Below, in pieces: positions 19,401-34,400 of a stretch of 64,000 nucleotides of DNA (its first letter is position 1; each line of letters starts with the position of its first letter). The DNA is taken from positions 390,078 through 454,077 of the forward strand of contig WBMW01001713.1 in the NCBI GenBank assembly GCA_013396635.1, given 5' to 3'. The translations under genes and the position numbers were made by a program. Under the pieces are notes generated by a model. It searched no databases. It saw only the letters and a list, made by a program, of their open reading frames with translations, and was not told the DNA's origin. Source of the stretch: Penelope pileata. Its lineage: Eukaryota > Chordata > Aves > Galliformes > Cracidae.

Positions 19401-22400
19401 TCTTCAAAAACCAAATAAGAAAAAAGAGCAGTTAGTGTTTGGTTCAGCGAGCAGGAAGAAAGTAAGCTACGAAAAACTGCCAAGGCATATTTGGCCATGT
19501 TCAAAACCTCCTGTATTTCAGCCTCAGCACCTTGGAGGACAGGGGTAACCAAAACAATGAATGCAGAAAGTCACAAGTTTCCTTACAAACTGCAATCAAT
19601 ATCCAAAAAACAACAACTATGACAGCTGAGAGTCTCAGGCAAACCCCACTGACAGAACAGCTTCTTAAAACCCTAAGTGCCTTTGGCTGCTGCCACGGTC
19701 TGACACATCTACATTCCCACCAAACCTATGGCTGTGGAAAACCCTGCACAAATGAGACAGTCCTCAGATCACTGGAAAGAATCCTCATTCACACCTGATC
19801 AGACCCTTGTATGTTGCTATTCACTGACAAAGTATTTGTCAGTTTTGAATATTCCTGCATAGATTTCTAGACAGTAAGATGCTGTGAATTCAATTCTGCT
19901 AAACAGTCTGGGTCTCATTAGTGCTCTCATTTTCATTAAAAATGACTATAGATAAAAAAGCACAATGTTTACAAGAGAGGTTCCAAAACTCACGAGTTTC
20001 AGGTCAAGCTCCTATAGTATGGCCTTTTCCATGACCCTTTCCATTACCTACACCCCCTCCCACACGGCTGTTACTTGTAGCCTAATATTTTTCAGCTTTC
20101 TTCAGATCTTATTATCATTAAGTAACGAAACACACTGATATGAAAAATATAGATACGAAACAAGCCTACTGAGGGAAGAAATAGGATCAGTTCTCACCAA
20201 GACACAAACCACAGCAAAATTCTAAAGCTTGGTTGGTAGACAACGAACAGCACGGAATTCAGGATCAGGGTCCCAGAACGAGTGAAATCAGCAGCAAAAC
20301 CACGTGTGATCCAAAACCACATCTGTAGTCTCGCTCCAAATAAATCCCTCTTGCACTCAAACCAGCTCAGCACGTCAGATTTTTAAAAATTCATTGTTCA
20401 AACCACAAAAGCCTGAATTAGTTCCCCTCTCTAACATGGTCTCGATATCTGGAATATCTTTGCTTTCATCCCGTAAGCCTGAGACAAATGCCTCATTTTC
20501 TTGGCACACAGCTCCTAGCTTGTTATGTTCTTAAAGTGACAACTCATTACTTTGAGAACACATTTTAAAAGGCAGACAAAATTCACTCTACATATCCACA
20601 CAGCTTGCACAGAGAAGTACTTCCTTCCGTTTGCCAGCAGACAGCAACTGTAAGAGCTCCAAAGGAAGCTGCTGAAGCAGCAGCTATTAGTTTCTTGGCA
20701 GATGTAATGACAGCAAGGAGCGCCTGCTTTGCTACTGGCTCCTTGTGATGACATGTAAAAACCTGAGGAATAGAGTTATTAACCAGAGATTTCAAGCCGA
20801 GTCACAAAAAACTCTTCCATGTTACTGCCACAAATCTGAAATACACGTGCAATGAGCACGCTGGAGAAAGGCAGGCGGCATTTTTGGAGGTGATTCAGTA
20901 AGTCAGCAGCTCAGAGGCCCTCCAGCTGGTGAACTGGGAATACACAAGCGTACAGCAATCTGCCTGTCAAAACTCACTGTATTCCTGTAGGAGTTACTGA
21001 GTATTTTGCCAGTTGTTTGTCATTTTCTTCTAAACCACCTGGCTCTTTTGCCATCTCTTGTGCATTTAATAGAGTGGTTTTCTCCTGCCTTTAAGTAATT
21101 CTCACACGCCATTACAACAAAAGATACTCTTGTTGTGATGACTTCACCAGACACCCCCTCATCCTTACTACCAAGCCCATCCACCTGCAGAAGAACAAGC
21201 ATGTTAAATGATCATCACTGTCTCTCCTGTGAGCCGTGCTTACAAACAAGGATCCCACGCTTACGCTGACTTCTGAACAAACAGGCGTGGATGTGGACCA
21301 AGAGCTATGCTGGGCACTAAGTCACCTCTCAAGTGATTCAGAGCCTGGGGGCCTTGGCCTGAGCTCTTGCATGGAGAATAGCTCAATGGTGAGGAGGGGA
21401 AGTGGAGAGGAGGGATGGGGAAGAGAAAGGAATTTCCCATTTCTTATAACTTCACAGAAGAAAGAGATGCCAGTTAGAGTGAGAAGCAGCAGTATTAAGT
21501 CAAATACATACAAAGAGGCTTCGTCCAGGAAGAGAGGCGAGAGGCCCCAGCAGAGCTGGGTAAAGATCGGGAGGATTAGAGAAAATCAGCTCTTCCTCCT
21601 CCTCCAAGGCAGCCAGACTCTTTAACAGGTCCGGAGGAAGCAAAGGGGAGCTCTTGGGGTCCTAGTGACAGAAATGAGCACAGTGAGACAACAGAAGGCA
21701 GACAGGGGAAGAGCAAGAGCTGAGTGTGGAGAGACTAAAGCAAAGCAGGCCAGGAGAAGAGCAGGGGGAAGGCAGACTTGTGAGGAGTGCAGAAGGCAGC
21801 ATGCAGAGGGTGAGATGAGAGCAGCGCAACAGAGGTGTGTGGAGGTGCATAGAGAAAATGCTGAGCAGAAAACAAAACCAGCCCCACGGCCTGATGTGTG
21901 CCAGGAGGAGCACTGCACCTGTCTGTGAAGTAAGTGGTACAGCCAAAGTGATGGGCAGCTACTTGTAATTAACACAGCATGTGCTTCCCACTGCATTACT
22001 GACAAACACTGAAGCTGTGTTTACATTAAAGGACAATGAACATGATTTTTCTTTCTGATAAGAAAGATCATAATTATTCTTCTAGAGCTGTGAGTAACTC
22101 AGGCTTCAACTGAAATTACGTTTGCATCTTCCTTCCTCTATTTGTGGCACTGAAATCCCAGACACTTCCCCTGCTAATGGCTGCCACGCCAAGGCACAGC
22201 TTGCTGGACTGCTGGGCAAAAAACCTCGCTCAGTGCACGTAGAACTTGTCATCCCAAATTTTGGGAGGGCTGCTTAAGGCAAGCACCGTGGGCACAGCCT
22301 CTGTCCGTACTACAGTGTGCTTGCACCAAGGCAACGTTTTCCTTTTAGGGATGAGAACAAGGCTTTGACCCACTCTCCATCTACAAACCGCAGCCTGACA

Positions 22401-25400
22401 TCAGGGCAGAGGCAGTCTCCTGGATGTTGTCTGGCTTTTCTCCCTGAAGGATAAGCTAAGTGATCCCAGCTGACCTTTTGAAAACTGAGTGCATTTACAG
22501 AGGCATATCCAACCAGAGGTTTAAAAAGCCCTCTGTTTAAGTTTCCTTATAAACATCATCAGAAGCACTCCCAGACAGCCCAGAACTGTTAATAAATAAC
22601 AAAGACTGCAGGCTTTTTATAACCAGCAGCACGAAGTACAACTGCACAAACAGAAGCAAAAGTATTCCATTAGTGCAATCTAGAGCTAAAGAAGAGTCGC
22701 TCAGCTCTCTTGCTGCATGGTGGGATTTGCAGGGGGGTAGGAAATGAAAAATAAAAATAAAAAATCACCATGGGGCTGCTCCTACCATCCTTGGTTTCTA
22801 GCCCTGGCTGAGGCTGCAGTAGCTGAACTACCCAACACGCTCAAGAGACTCTGTGGGTGGCAAGAGTTTATTTAAAAGGTAATGATTCCATTGCAATTAC
22901 TTGGATGGCTTTCACGGTTTTCATCAGCCGCCAGACAAGAGTTTTCCCTGTCAGCTGCCACGTTTCTTGTCATGGCAGACACAGCGCAGAGATCAGCGTT
23001 ACAAGTACACTGAGCATGTCTTACAGCTACTTCAAAAAAAAATCTTCAAGAGCTTGATCCTGCAACACAGTCAACTGAAGTGGCAAATTCAGTACTATTT
23101 CCTGGGATCCCATTCACCAACACCAACATCCAGCTCCCTAGTAAATACACTCACAGCAATCTGCTTGGGGCTGGAGGGCACTTCTAACTAAACTGGGGGT
23201 TCCTACTTGATTTGTCATTAATATCAGAGCCTCACTGATTTTCACCTGTAACACAGATCTTTACCTCAAAGGTCATCCTGGAGACAGCATCCTGCTCTGG
23301 GCGGAAGACTCCTTGCCGTTTTCCCCTGCGGTCCATGTTGGACTGCTGTGCCATCACCCTGTTGTCAGCCATGCCAAAGGAAGAGTCCCAGTAATATTCT
23401 GGCACCTTGACTTCTGAGGGGTTCTGGTTATATGGCTCCATTGGGAAAGGCTTCATTTTTTTCTCCAGAGGTTGCTGTTGCATCACAGGAGACTGTAATG
23501 ACTGTTCAAACAATTTTAGAGGGTCCTGGGTCTGTAGGTAATAGGGCTGCTTTACAGGCATAATCTTCCCCAGTGAACCTTGGACTTGAGGCAGGTTCCA
23601 GAGCTGCTTTGATGAGTCTGTCTGCGGATACTGAGGCAGAGACGCATGCTTACATCAGCAGGCAGGAGCAATTAATGCTGAGTGCCTAACTTCATTCAAA
23701 CGTCGTTCTAGCTGACTCATTACAGATATTCTACAGACGTTCTGATTTATTCACCAACATTCAGTCTTGATAGGCATATTAGCGTTACCAAGCTCTATAC
23801 CAACAGACAAGCATAACCCTTATTTGAACCCAGTGTCTCACAAACTCCTTTATTAAGGTATTGTTAAGGTACTGAACTGCTGCTCAGAACAACAGGAGGG
23901 CCTCACCATTAAGGTCAGACTAGCCAGAAAGTGGATTTTCTCAAGCATGTAAACATGAAACTAAGAAGTGTGAGGGAACTGAGTAAAACAGGAGTAAGAT
24001 TCTGACTCTCATACTCAAATGAGACATACCTACAAAGGCCTAAGAGAAGTATCTCAGAAACATCACCTTCACACCCTGTCCATAAACAGAAACAGAAAGC
24101 AGAGTACCATCTTCCCATCCCAACAGATGACTTCCCTCTTAATTACAGAATAACAAGTTCTTGCCCACTAAACTTCAGCTGTTTATCAAATTCTCCCAGA
24201 ATTTTACAGATCAAAATTTCACAGTAAGGTAGAACAGCTTTTGAAAGGTAATCCAGGAACATAAGCCTTGAATGTTGCCATTTTTTTTTAAATGGAGTTT
24301 AGCATGTTGCATTAGTCAGGCTTACCTGCTGGAATCCAGAGTGGTGCGGCGGGCTCTTCCCCAGCCCCTGCACAGCTTTTGTTGGGGACTGCTGCTGCTG
24401 CTGTTGCTGGGCCAGAGCTTGGACCTGTAACTGACTTGCAGACTGTGCTGTTGCCTGAGCTGGTAAAGATGAGAGGGATTGCTGGGAAGGAGGTGGTGTT
24501 TGCTGAGGTCCCTGGGTCATCGGCCCTGGTCCTGAGGGCCGCTGCTGGCTGTAAGGAATATGGGACTGTTTCCCACCTTGCACCTGGTTTCCTGCAGGCG
24601 AGTGAGCTGTGGGCTGGAGGAAGGTTCCTGGGACAGAAACACCACCTGGGAAGGTGTACCCTGTGCTCATGGAGAAAGCCACAGGAGGGGGGACAACGTA
24701 GGTTGGAGGTGGAAACCCTGAAAAATAAAAAAACGCTTTTCATCACAGTTTCTCATAGCAGACAGGTTCCTCAAGAAAACACTGTTTATGTTTTGGTTAT
24801 TTTGCATCCTTTACACAACGAGGACAAGAAATATAATAAGCAGTTTGTATACACGCACTACAACGTCTGTTTTCACCTTTGCAAGTACACAGCTATGATC
24901 ACAGCTCTTGAATTTCCTTCTAGTATTCCAGGCACTGACAACAGCATTTCAGAGCAGTATNTGACAAGTTCCTACCCCCTTAAACACACATTTCTGCAGC
25001 GCTGGATGCAGAAGCAATCAATAAGTCTCCTGCCTCCTCCCAGAGGAAAATCAGTCTCAGGATTAATTTAGGTAAGGAGCCAGATGGTAAGCAAACCAAT
25101 CCTCATATCCGCAGGATCAATTTCTTTCCTGTGGCTCACACTAAAAAGCCAAGTTTAGAAGATAAGCTTTAATTCTTTCTATGACAGGTCAGATTTTGTG
25201 CTGATTATAGAGCAAGGGAGGTCCCTCTGTCTTATATTTAGCAACTACACAGAATAGCTGCAGGAAAGATACGGCTCCCAGCTATTTTGTGAGCAAAGAT
25301 GGACAGCAAGGTATGACAGAACGCTCCACAACAGAATAGGAACATGCTATGCAGCAGACAACAGCAAATGATACCATGCAAATTACAGTTTGAAACGTGA

Positions 25401-28400
25401 GCATCACTACAAAAGCAACTGAGCTGTAAGAAGAAAGCAGTGTGACTGATCTTTTATAATAGTCCTATGCACAGAGAACACTTTCTCCTGGGTTAGCAGA
25501 AGACTTTGTTATGTTTTGACTAACTACAGAAACAACCTCCTATGATGTTCCTTGATCTTGTATCCGCTAATCAAGAAGGAAGGTGGCAGATTTCACAGCA
25601 GACTTTGATTCCAAAATGTAAGGAATCTTGTTTTGTCTTGTTTCAGTTCTGCTATGCCTCTTCTGTACTAGACTGTAATGCTCTAAACACGAGAATACAC
25701 CTTCATTAAAATAGCTCCTGCCTTCAGAAGCTTTAACAACTAATACTGCAGGTTTTTCTTCACAGCCAACAGCAAACTCACACTTTGAAAGAACACCACA
25801 AATTACCTGGCCGGCTAGGAAGGGGAGGGAATGCTCCTGGGTGATGAATGGGGATGAACTGGGAGCTGCTGGCCTGACTTGGAGTCTGAGTTACAGGTGT
25901 CTTCCTGGCTTCAGACACTGGAGTCTTCCTCATCTCTGTCTGGGATTTCACCTAATGCAAAATAAAGCAAGAAGAAATTAGATTACTTTTCCTATAATTA
26001 CCAACATCACATCTCAAGCTGGAAAATGAACTCAGATTTTCTGAGAGATTATTTTCTTTTGCCTTAAGTAATTGGAGGAGGTTTGGAACACTGAAATGCA
26101 GTTCCTTGCTCTCTGACCTCAGGCAGGTGACCTGTCTCCCCTCAGGCACTCCTTGCCTCACAAAGCACCAGAAAGATAGCTACCCAGAGACTGCAACAGG
26201 CTCCTCCTCTAGCAGGGAAGTGGACATAATCACATCCTCAGACCATACCAAGGACTTACCACGCTCCTCACCTGCAGTGCCTTGAAAACAAAATAGAAGA
26301 TGCAAATGCTATTAAGCTTCTCCTAGAGCACTGCTTCAACCTACTTCGTGCTACTTACCTGCAGCACCTTAAAAAACAAACACTGCAACCTTCTTCCTAA
26401 CCTTCCTAGGTTCAGCCTCATCTATGTGGTGCTGTATATGCACAAACTCCTGAATATCATGAAATTCTTTTGACCAAGAGCATATATGAAAAATAGCAGA
26501 AGTGCTTAGAATCATAGCATCCTTAGAGTTGGAACGGACCCATAAAGGCCACCTGGTCCAACTGCCCTGCAACGTACAGAGATGCCCACAGCTCCATCAG
26601 GGTGCTCAGAGCCCCCCAGCCTGACCTTGAATGTCTCCAGGGATGGGGCTTCCACCACACCTCTGGGCACCCTGCTCCAGTGCTTTACCACCTTTACTGT
26701 AAAAAACTGTTTCCTTAAATCCAACCTAAATCTCCTCTCTTTTAGTTTGAAACCATTCCCCCTTGTCCTGTCTCCACAGACCCTGCTAAACAGTCTGTCC
26801 CCTTCATTCCTATACCCCCCCTTTAGATACTGAAAGGCTGCTATCAGATCTCCCTGGAGCTTTCTCCAGGCTGAACAGCCCCAGCTCTCAGCTGTCCTCA
26901 CAGGGAGCTGTTCCAACCCTTGGACCATTTTTGTGGCCTCCTCTGGATGCACTCCAGCAGGTCCATGTCTCTCCTGTGCTGAGGACTCCACCTCTGGACG
27001 CAGAGCTCCAGGTGAGGTCTCAGCACAGAGCAGAGGGGCAGATCCCCTCCCTCACCCTGCTGCCCACGCTGCTGTTGGTGCAGCCCAGGATATGGTTGGC
27101 TTTCTGGGCTGTGAGGGCACATTGCTGGCTCATGTTCAGCTGCCACCCACCAGCACCCCCAAGTCCTTTTTGGCAGGGCCGTGTTCTGTCCTTTCACCCC
27201 CAGCTTGTGCTGATAGCTGGGGTGTGCTTCACCTCTTTCTGTTTACTGTGTAACTGCTGTTCTGTTAAAAGAGCTGCACCAGTTAAAGGCAGAGAGAAGA
27301 ATGTAATGTAATGTTTACCTGATTCTGAGTCTGTTGCAGTCTGGGTCTTCCTGGAGAGGAAGACAGAGGGGAAGACTACTTTCCCTTTCTGTTCAGCTCG
27401 GCAGAACTGCCTGGAATGCAAGATGGAGCAGGCAGGAAAAAGACAGCAAGCAAGGAACCCGGGCAATACTGAAAGGGCCCAGGAGCAGACCTGATGCCAA
27501 GCCTCAGAGGCGATGGAAAGAAAGGGGTTTTATCAGAGATAAATTAAAAACCCAAACAAAAAAAATCTGTGTGGGATTTCAACATTTAGAGCTGCTGATT
27601 TGAAAGGACTAGGAGGGCAGGTGCATCCTTCCAAAACACAGTTATGGGAGGGGCAGATGCACTCACACTTTCTTTTAAGTCTTTCTCAAATAATTCTGAA
27701 TTTCCCCATTTAGAAATTATGGGAGCATACTTTGTTTTTTGTGTTTCATTAAAAAGTAGAATATGAAACTGGGAGGTTTTGGTATATTTTTCATCTCCCA
27801 TTAGGAAAAGTTGGGAGGAAACTCCTCCTCACAGTCTGACTGATGCTAAATGCCATGAATGGTGTAGCAGCCCCTGCTCCCACTTTCATGCCACATCTGT
27901 TTGCTGCCCACCTTTGCCCTTTATCACATTCTACATATTCAGCTCATATTGTACTGTCCCTTTTCTCTCCACAATAAGCCAAACATTTTTACAACCCATA
28001 CTGCATGCATTCTTTCATATAATATCTGAATTCAAAGATGTTCTTCTTGCAGTGGGATATCAAAACGAGCTCTAGCCCACCACAAACTGAAAGCTGCAAT
28101 GAAACATCTCCAAAGGTGGCTTCCAAAAGATGGATCATACGGTTTATAATGGACTTCTATAAGCTAAATTCCTAAAATTGCTTAATCAAGAAAGACAGAT
28201 TTCAATTGCTTCCCTCGTTTCTCCTTTACCTCACCTTAGAAGCAACAGTACTACCACATCTTGACATCCCTACTGCTCTTAAGGGTTCCTACCTAATGCT
28301 TGGGAAAGACACCATTTCCTCCCAGCAGTCTGTTAAGAGCGTACCACCTTGTGTAAGTCTGCATTCTATTTTCCTTCGCAGCTGGCATCATGTCCTCTAG

Positions 28401-31400
28401 GGATCAGAATCAACCTGTGCCACACTTCCATGATCCTGTCTGAGCGTGCAATTCTCCACTTATCCATGAAACAGGACTAATGACTTTCCTACATTCCTAA
28501 CATTTTTGCTAAGCAGGATTTGCAATGCTTGTAGCTTTTATGCTTTTGACAGCAATGAACTATGAAGCAGATAAAGCTTGAAATTTCAAGAAAGGCAGAA
28601 GCAGAGCACTAGCAGACCACTAACTGGTACAAAACCTACACTGGCTTCTTCTCAGTGGGGCAGGGAGAAAACTCTCCCCATATTCTGGGAGTCGGTCTTG
28701 GTAAATAAGACCACACAATTGTGCAAAAAAAATAAATAAAAGGAATTTTATTGTAGTAGTTAACATAAATAGAGCTGATAAAACTAAAAAGTCACGATTA
28801 ATTTCTGTTTGACAAGAGATGAAGAGTGACCAACCAGATCAGAACACAACTGGGCTCAAAATACCTTTTTGCTGGGTTTGCAAGTCAACACTAAAAAAAG
28901 TAAATTTTTGATAGATCAACTCTGTTAAAATGATAGAATCTTCCTTATGCAAAAAATGACACACACTTCTCAGAACAACATGTTTTTTCAGCCTTAAGTC
29001 CTTCTTTTGCAAGACTGTGGCACGAACACTGAAACTGGGAGCTATGCTCAGGCCTGCAGCCACATTCCAGACACATTCAACAAATAAATAAAAGTCCTGC
29101 TATTCTAACTCACCTACCTAGGCTGTTTTTCAGGTGCCTGAATCTTGCTCAGTGACTCACATGCAACTGCCACAGGGTTTCTGCAGGTTATTCAGGCCCC
29201 CTGCAAAACCTACCAAACGCTGCCAGGACAGTTTGGTATATCCATCTCATAACGATGATGCCTAACAGGAAATATCAGGAGAACAAGAAGAATGGTCCTA
29301 CCAACACAAGCCAGTATGACTCAAAGAGCTGGTTCATCTAGCCTAGGGAAAACAAGATCTTGATAACATGCCCTCAGAGCAGTTGCAAAGAGGAAGACGA
29401 GTTATTGTGCACACATGACCTAAGAAGCAGTAGGATTACACAGTGGCAAGGGAGATGCATCAGGAAACAATCCGTACTTGAAAGAACGGTGAGGAACTCA
29501 AACAGATCCTCTAGGAAAATAATAGCATCTCCATCACTATCATTAAATGCCTCCAGACGACACCTGGGAATGGCTGAAATATAGCCAAAACTATCCAGGT
29601 ACAGATCAGATCAACCCTGAAATTCTGCGTCCCTGTTTACTACAATCCCATGAAAGCCAGGACAGCAGATTCACTGTCTACTAAGAAGTGTACACAGCGC
29701 TCACAGAAATGAGGGAAAAGAGCATGCCTTTGAAAAATACAACTAGAAAAGAACCAGCAATATGACATCCAACAATTCTGAACACGAATTAGTCTAAAGG
29801 CTGCGTGGCTTTCCTAACCTCCACAGAGGAGCACCTGACTGCACAGGCAGTACAGTGATGTGTTCAATTTATTGAACGTGCACACACCAACTGAACTGCA
29901 AATGCAAAGTACCCAGCTCCTTCACAGCAGAACACAGCATAGGTAAGAGTATGGCTAAGATTTGACCATACAGGCTGCCCTGTTAACTTGACCAGTTTGT
30001 GGAACAACAGCTACAGGTCTTTGTTCTTTGAAACACAAACGTACAAGAAAAAAAAGAAAAAAAAAAAATCACCTTTCACTGCTCCCTACCTTTTCCTCCC
30101 CATAAAAATGAGACAGCGTCAAGGAAAAGAGGAGAAAGTCAAACATCACTAATGCCTGGTCTGAGATGGATACATTTATTTTTTTTGTGCAGGGCCCACT
30201 GAGAGTCCTCAACTCTACTGCATTCTGTGCAAGCAGTGATGGCCCTCACACAAACATTGTACTGCCTAAGACGCAGCGTCCCTTTGATCTCAAGGCTTAC
30301 CTGAACTGCCACATTCTGTTTTCCAGCTTCCTGCATCTTGTCCAAGCCACATTTCTTCGTCTCATTCTTCCTTTTGTTGTTATCCTTCTTCCCATCATTC
30401 TTATTGGCTACTATTCCTTTGCTATAGTCCCGTCTTTCCCTACCCACATCTTTTGGTGGATAGATTCGCCCTTGCTCTCTGTTCATTTCCCGTGGCTTAA
30501 TATTTTCCTTGAACGTGACCATTGGCTTTTCTCCTGAGTCACAGTTGTTGTTTAGACTTCTGCCAGAGGACAGAACTGATTTGAGTCCAGGGCTCCCATC
30601 TGCGGACAGCGGCTCAGCAATAGATGTTTCCTGCAAGGCGAGGCTCTCTTTGGCTTCACTAGGGTCCTCCAGTATTAATTCCGGGATTTCCGTCAAGAAC
30701 AACAGCTTTCCTACCTCATTTTCACACTGAATCAGCCTGAAAAAGACAGAGAGGAATCAAAAAGCAAATTCAAATAGCTTTTCACACAGTAACCTCAGAA
30801 TGAGCACTCCCGCTACCACTGTTTCCACTCATCTCAACCCTGCTGTGGTATCACTATAAAGGTCTTATCAAATACAATGTTGCACTCTAAAAACATTCCC
30901 TATCAGAATTAGTTCCTGAAGGAGCACCCTGACCCACAGAACATGTTATCAGCACTGCCAGCCTTTCAGCATCAGTGAGATGTGTACACCTTATATCAAA
31001 TTGCTTTGTAAAATAATAAGAAAAAAAGTTCACCTCTGCCACCTGCACTCCCTGAGCTTACAGCAGCAAGTGAAAAACACTATTTGCTACTTGAAGCTAT
31101 TTTGCAATTACCTGGGCTGGTTATCAGCAATCCATTTCCCTGTGAAGATCAGTCGCTGCTGCCGTATCCGACGTTGCTGCCCTTCCTTATCCCCTGTAAT
31201 TGCCTGGTGGCCTTTGGAAAAATCCAAGTTCCTAGCATTGAAACAGGAGAAGAAATAACATAATTAATTTGCCCTCGGCAAAACCACGTTTCTTTAGAAA
31301 TACAACTGGTCTGCATTACTTTATCATAAGTTGTGGTATTTCACCAGATCCTACTCAAAACATGACAGTTACAGATGTCTGAGTTATGGATTCAACTCTC

Positions 31401-34400
31401 CTCTCACAAGAGGCATCTCCATTAAAGAAGCTTTTTTTTTTGTGCATGATGTCAGGTATAACGACAGTTAAAAATGGTAAAAAAAAAAATTAAATAAAAC
31501 AGCAAAAACATAACAGGTAGTCTTCACATGCATAAAATATTTCTTAATTTTTTCCCCTTTCAGTTTACTAGGCTGAAGAAAAGCAGACATAAGCAATGCT
31601 GTAAGTTCACAACTTTCCTCAGAGCTTTACTGAGGACTGGCACAGGACCTAAGAGACTGGAGTCCTATGCCACCTATTAGTTTTGCAAAGAAAGATACCC
31701 ACATCTATCCATACAGCAGTACATATTCATAAACAAGTTATTGTAGGGAGCAGGTCAAAGCCTACCAAAGCAGCGACACCAGCAAGAACAGTTGCCTTCA
31801 GCTGTCACCCACCTGAATGAGGGTCTCAGAGCCAAGAATCCTTGCAATTCAAATTCTTCTGGAAGGGGAGTTGCTGGTGAATAGACAGCAAATAAGAGAA
31901 GGAAAGCGTTAATGCATTAAGTACAGAATCATAAGACACCTTGGCAAGGTCATTAGACACTTTGCTGCCTTCTACTGACATGCTCTGCTGTACTGGTCCA
32001 CCCTGCAACCTGAGAAGCTCAAAAATGATTAAGGAGATCACAGTCTGCTCAGCATAAGAAAGCAGCGTTTGCAAAGTATTCATCTGCACCAATACTGGAA
32101 GACAACTTGTTCCCCATTTACCTTTCAATTGCAATTTCCCACATCAGAAAAAGCATGCATCATTCTGAGTTTTTTAAAGCACAGACGAAAAGTATTCTTA
32201 CCACTATTATTGGATAGATCTTCTTCATGAGGCTGGAAGCTGTTTAGAAGAGAAATCAGCCAGGGCCATATGCTGCAAATAAGAAGACAGACAAACTAAG
32301 TGAAAACTACAAAACCTGAAATCTACTCACCTTACCAACAGATGATTGAAATCTATTACAGTTACAGCTTTCATTAATCCTTTGATTCTCAATAAAAGCC
32401 TTTTCCTCAAGTGTCAGGGAAAAAGATTACTGTCTTGAAGAACCTGGCATTTTTAGAAAGTCAGTCTAAGGTTACCCAGGAAGCCTGCAGTATCATGTTC
32501 ATGACCCAGCAACTCAAGAAGCTTGCTATGAACTTAACTTGACAAAAGTATTGCACGAGCAAAAGTTGAGAGCAATCTGAACTTATCTGCCATCCATATT
32601 TTCCAGTGCAAAGCTGCCTACTCTCAAAGGCACAGTAAATCAATCAGTTTGGGAGCAAAACATGTCACTGAGATACACATGCTGTTCTACTAACATGAGC
32701 AAAGCACTGTGGCACTGAAACAGACACCAGAAAGGTAAGAAGGTCTAAGTAATGGAGATTCAAGTGCGGGCTAGCTGGCATCAACCCAACCTTGCACCAG
32801 CAATACCAGCACAAGCAAGGACTGGAAATTCCTTACAAAGGCCCTGGAGCAAGTAATTTAAAAATCACAACCACCACTGCATAGCTGCTTAACATTTAAC
32901 TACCACTGACAGGCTGCTGTATTCATTTATTTTAATTTTTTAAAGCTCCAAGCTAAAGTTTAAGCGCCCTTCTTCAGCTTTAGTGATGAGCATCATATGC
33001 CCAAGAAGGCAGCAGACAAACTATTTCAAGCAAGTGCCCACTGTGCTACTAGTGAAGTGAGGATTTCTCCTCCTCCAGCCAGGCTTTCAGACATCAGCCA
33101 GCACCTGGGCTGAAGAATGCAGCATGCACCTGGAAGCCTGAGGTCAGCTGCTTTCCTGTGTGGCTGCAGGGACTGGAAACGTTTTGTTTGTACATTGATT
33201 CTGTATGTAAAAGCAATAACTCTTTCCTGTGACTGATGAAAAAACAAAAGGAGGAAAAAAGGGAGAACAAGTCTGTTGCAATGTACGGTAACTTTCAATC
33301 TTTCAGTACAACATCTGAAGAAAAACGAGATTTCATAATACGAGATCTCTAAAGTAGAGTGATGCAGTAATGTGTAAAAAAATCTAGATCCAGTGTGGCT
33401 TCCACAGTGTAGGTTTGGAAAATCCATTTCTAAAGAGCACACATCAATGTTGATATGTTGATTTTTCTCTTCAGTTCTCGCCTTCAGATTTATATCTGCC
33501 TGTCTAGCTAAGCGCCTTTCCTACTTCAGATGCTCGTTCAGTCTGCAGTAGGGTTAATTCTCCAGAGGAAAAAAAAAAAAAAAGCACAGTACAGGGACAA
33601 CTGAAGGTATAAAAAGGATTATTTCTCAAACTGAGAGCACAAATAACTATGAATTCAGAGTAAGGAAGACTTTTCAAATAATATAAAACAGGCATCAGTT
33701 CAATAAGCAGAAGCCAATAACGGCAGGTTTGTACATGAGACCTGCAGTCAAATAATGCCTTTCATTAAGGATTTACAATAGAAATAGAAGAAAAACTTTC
33801 GTTCTCATGAAAAATGGGGAAGACAGTCATCACCCTGTCCTTTTAGAGCCAGCTAGGGTAAGGACTACCACCCTAATGCCCGTTTTGACAAATATTAGCA
33901 GTATTTAACTTGAAAACAAGTTCAGCTGTACATTACACAGCTGTTTGCTGCCCACTTCACAGTACATTTAAGCAATGAGTACCTGGCATTACGTGAGAGT
34001 ATCATCTTACCACACCACAGCCCAGGCACCTTCAAAGAGGACTAGTTAACCTTCAGGGTAGAGGGATCTACTCTGGCTAACTTAAAACACACAATCACAC
34101 CTGAAGATTCATTTTGATACTCCTAAAATACTACCTGCATCTTCTCTCTGCAAGGACTACCTCATGTCAAATAGTCTTAACTAATCCCCACCACTAAAAC
34201 GGTGGGATAAAGCCTTCCTTTAGAATATGCATACAGTAAATACTTACTACCTCCTGAAAACAATTTGTGAACTCTTATTTTCTCAATGTTGCCTTTGGGA
34301 ACTCTGGAATCAATGTTTCCAAAGCTCCAGGGGTTCATGTTCTGCACAGGAGCGTGAGTCTCACCAGTTGTTCAGCAACTGGGGCCCCTGCTCCCCAAAC

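Noticed and set aside
21665..21928. Plus-strand frame rich in Arg, Lys and Glu
   Set aside because: Product of the purine-rich strand opposite the SMG7 pyrimidine tract upstream of exon 18; biased composition, no family.
24379..25071. Plus-strand open frame of 230 codons
   Set aside because: Antisense to SMG7 exon 16 and crossing an ambiguous base; no similarity.
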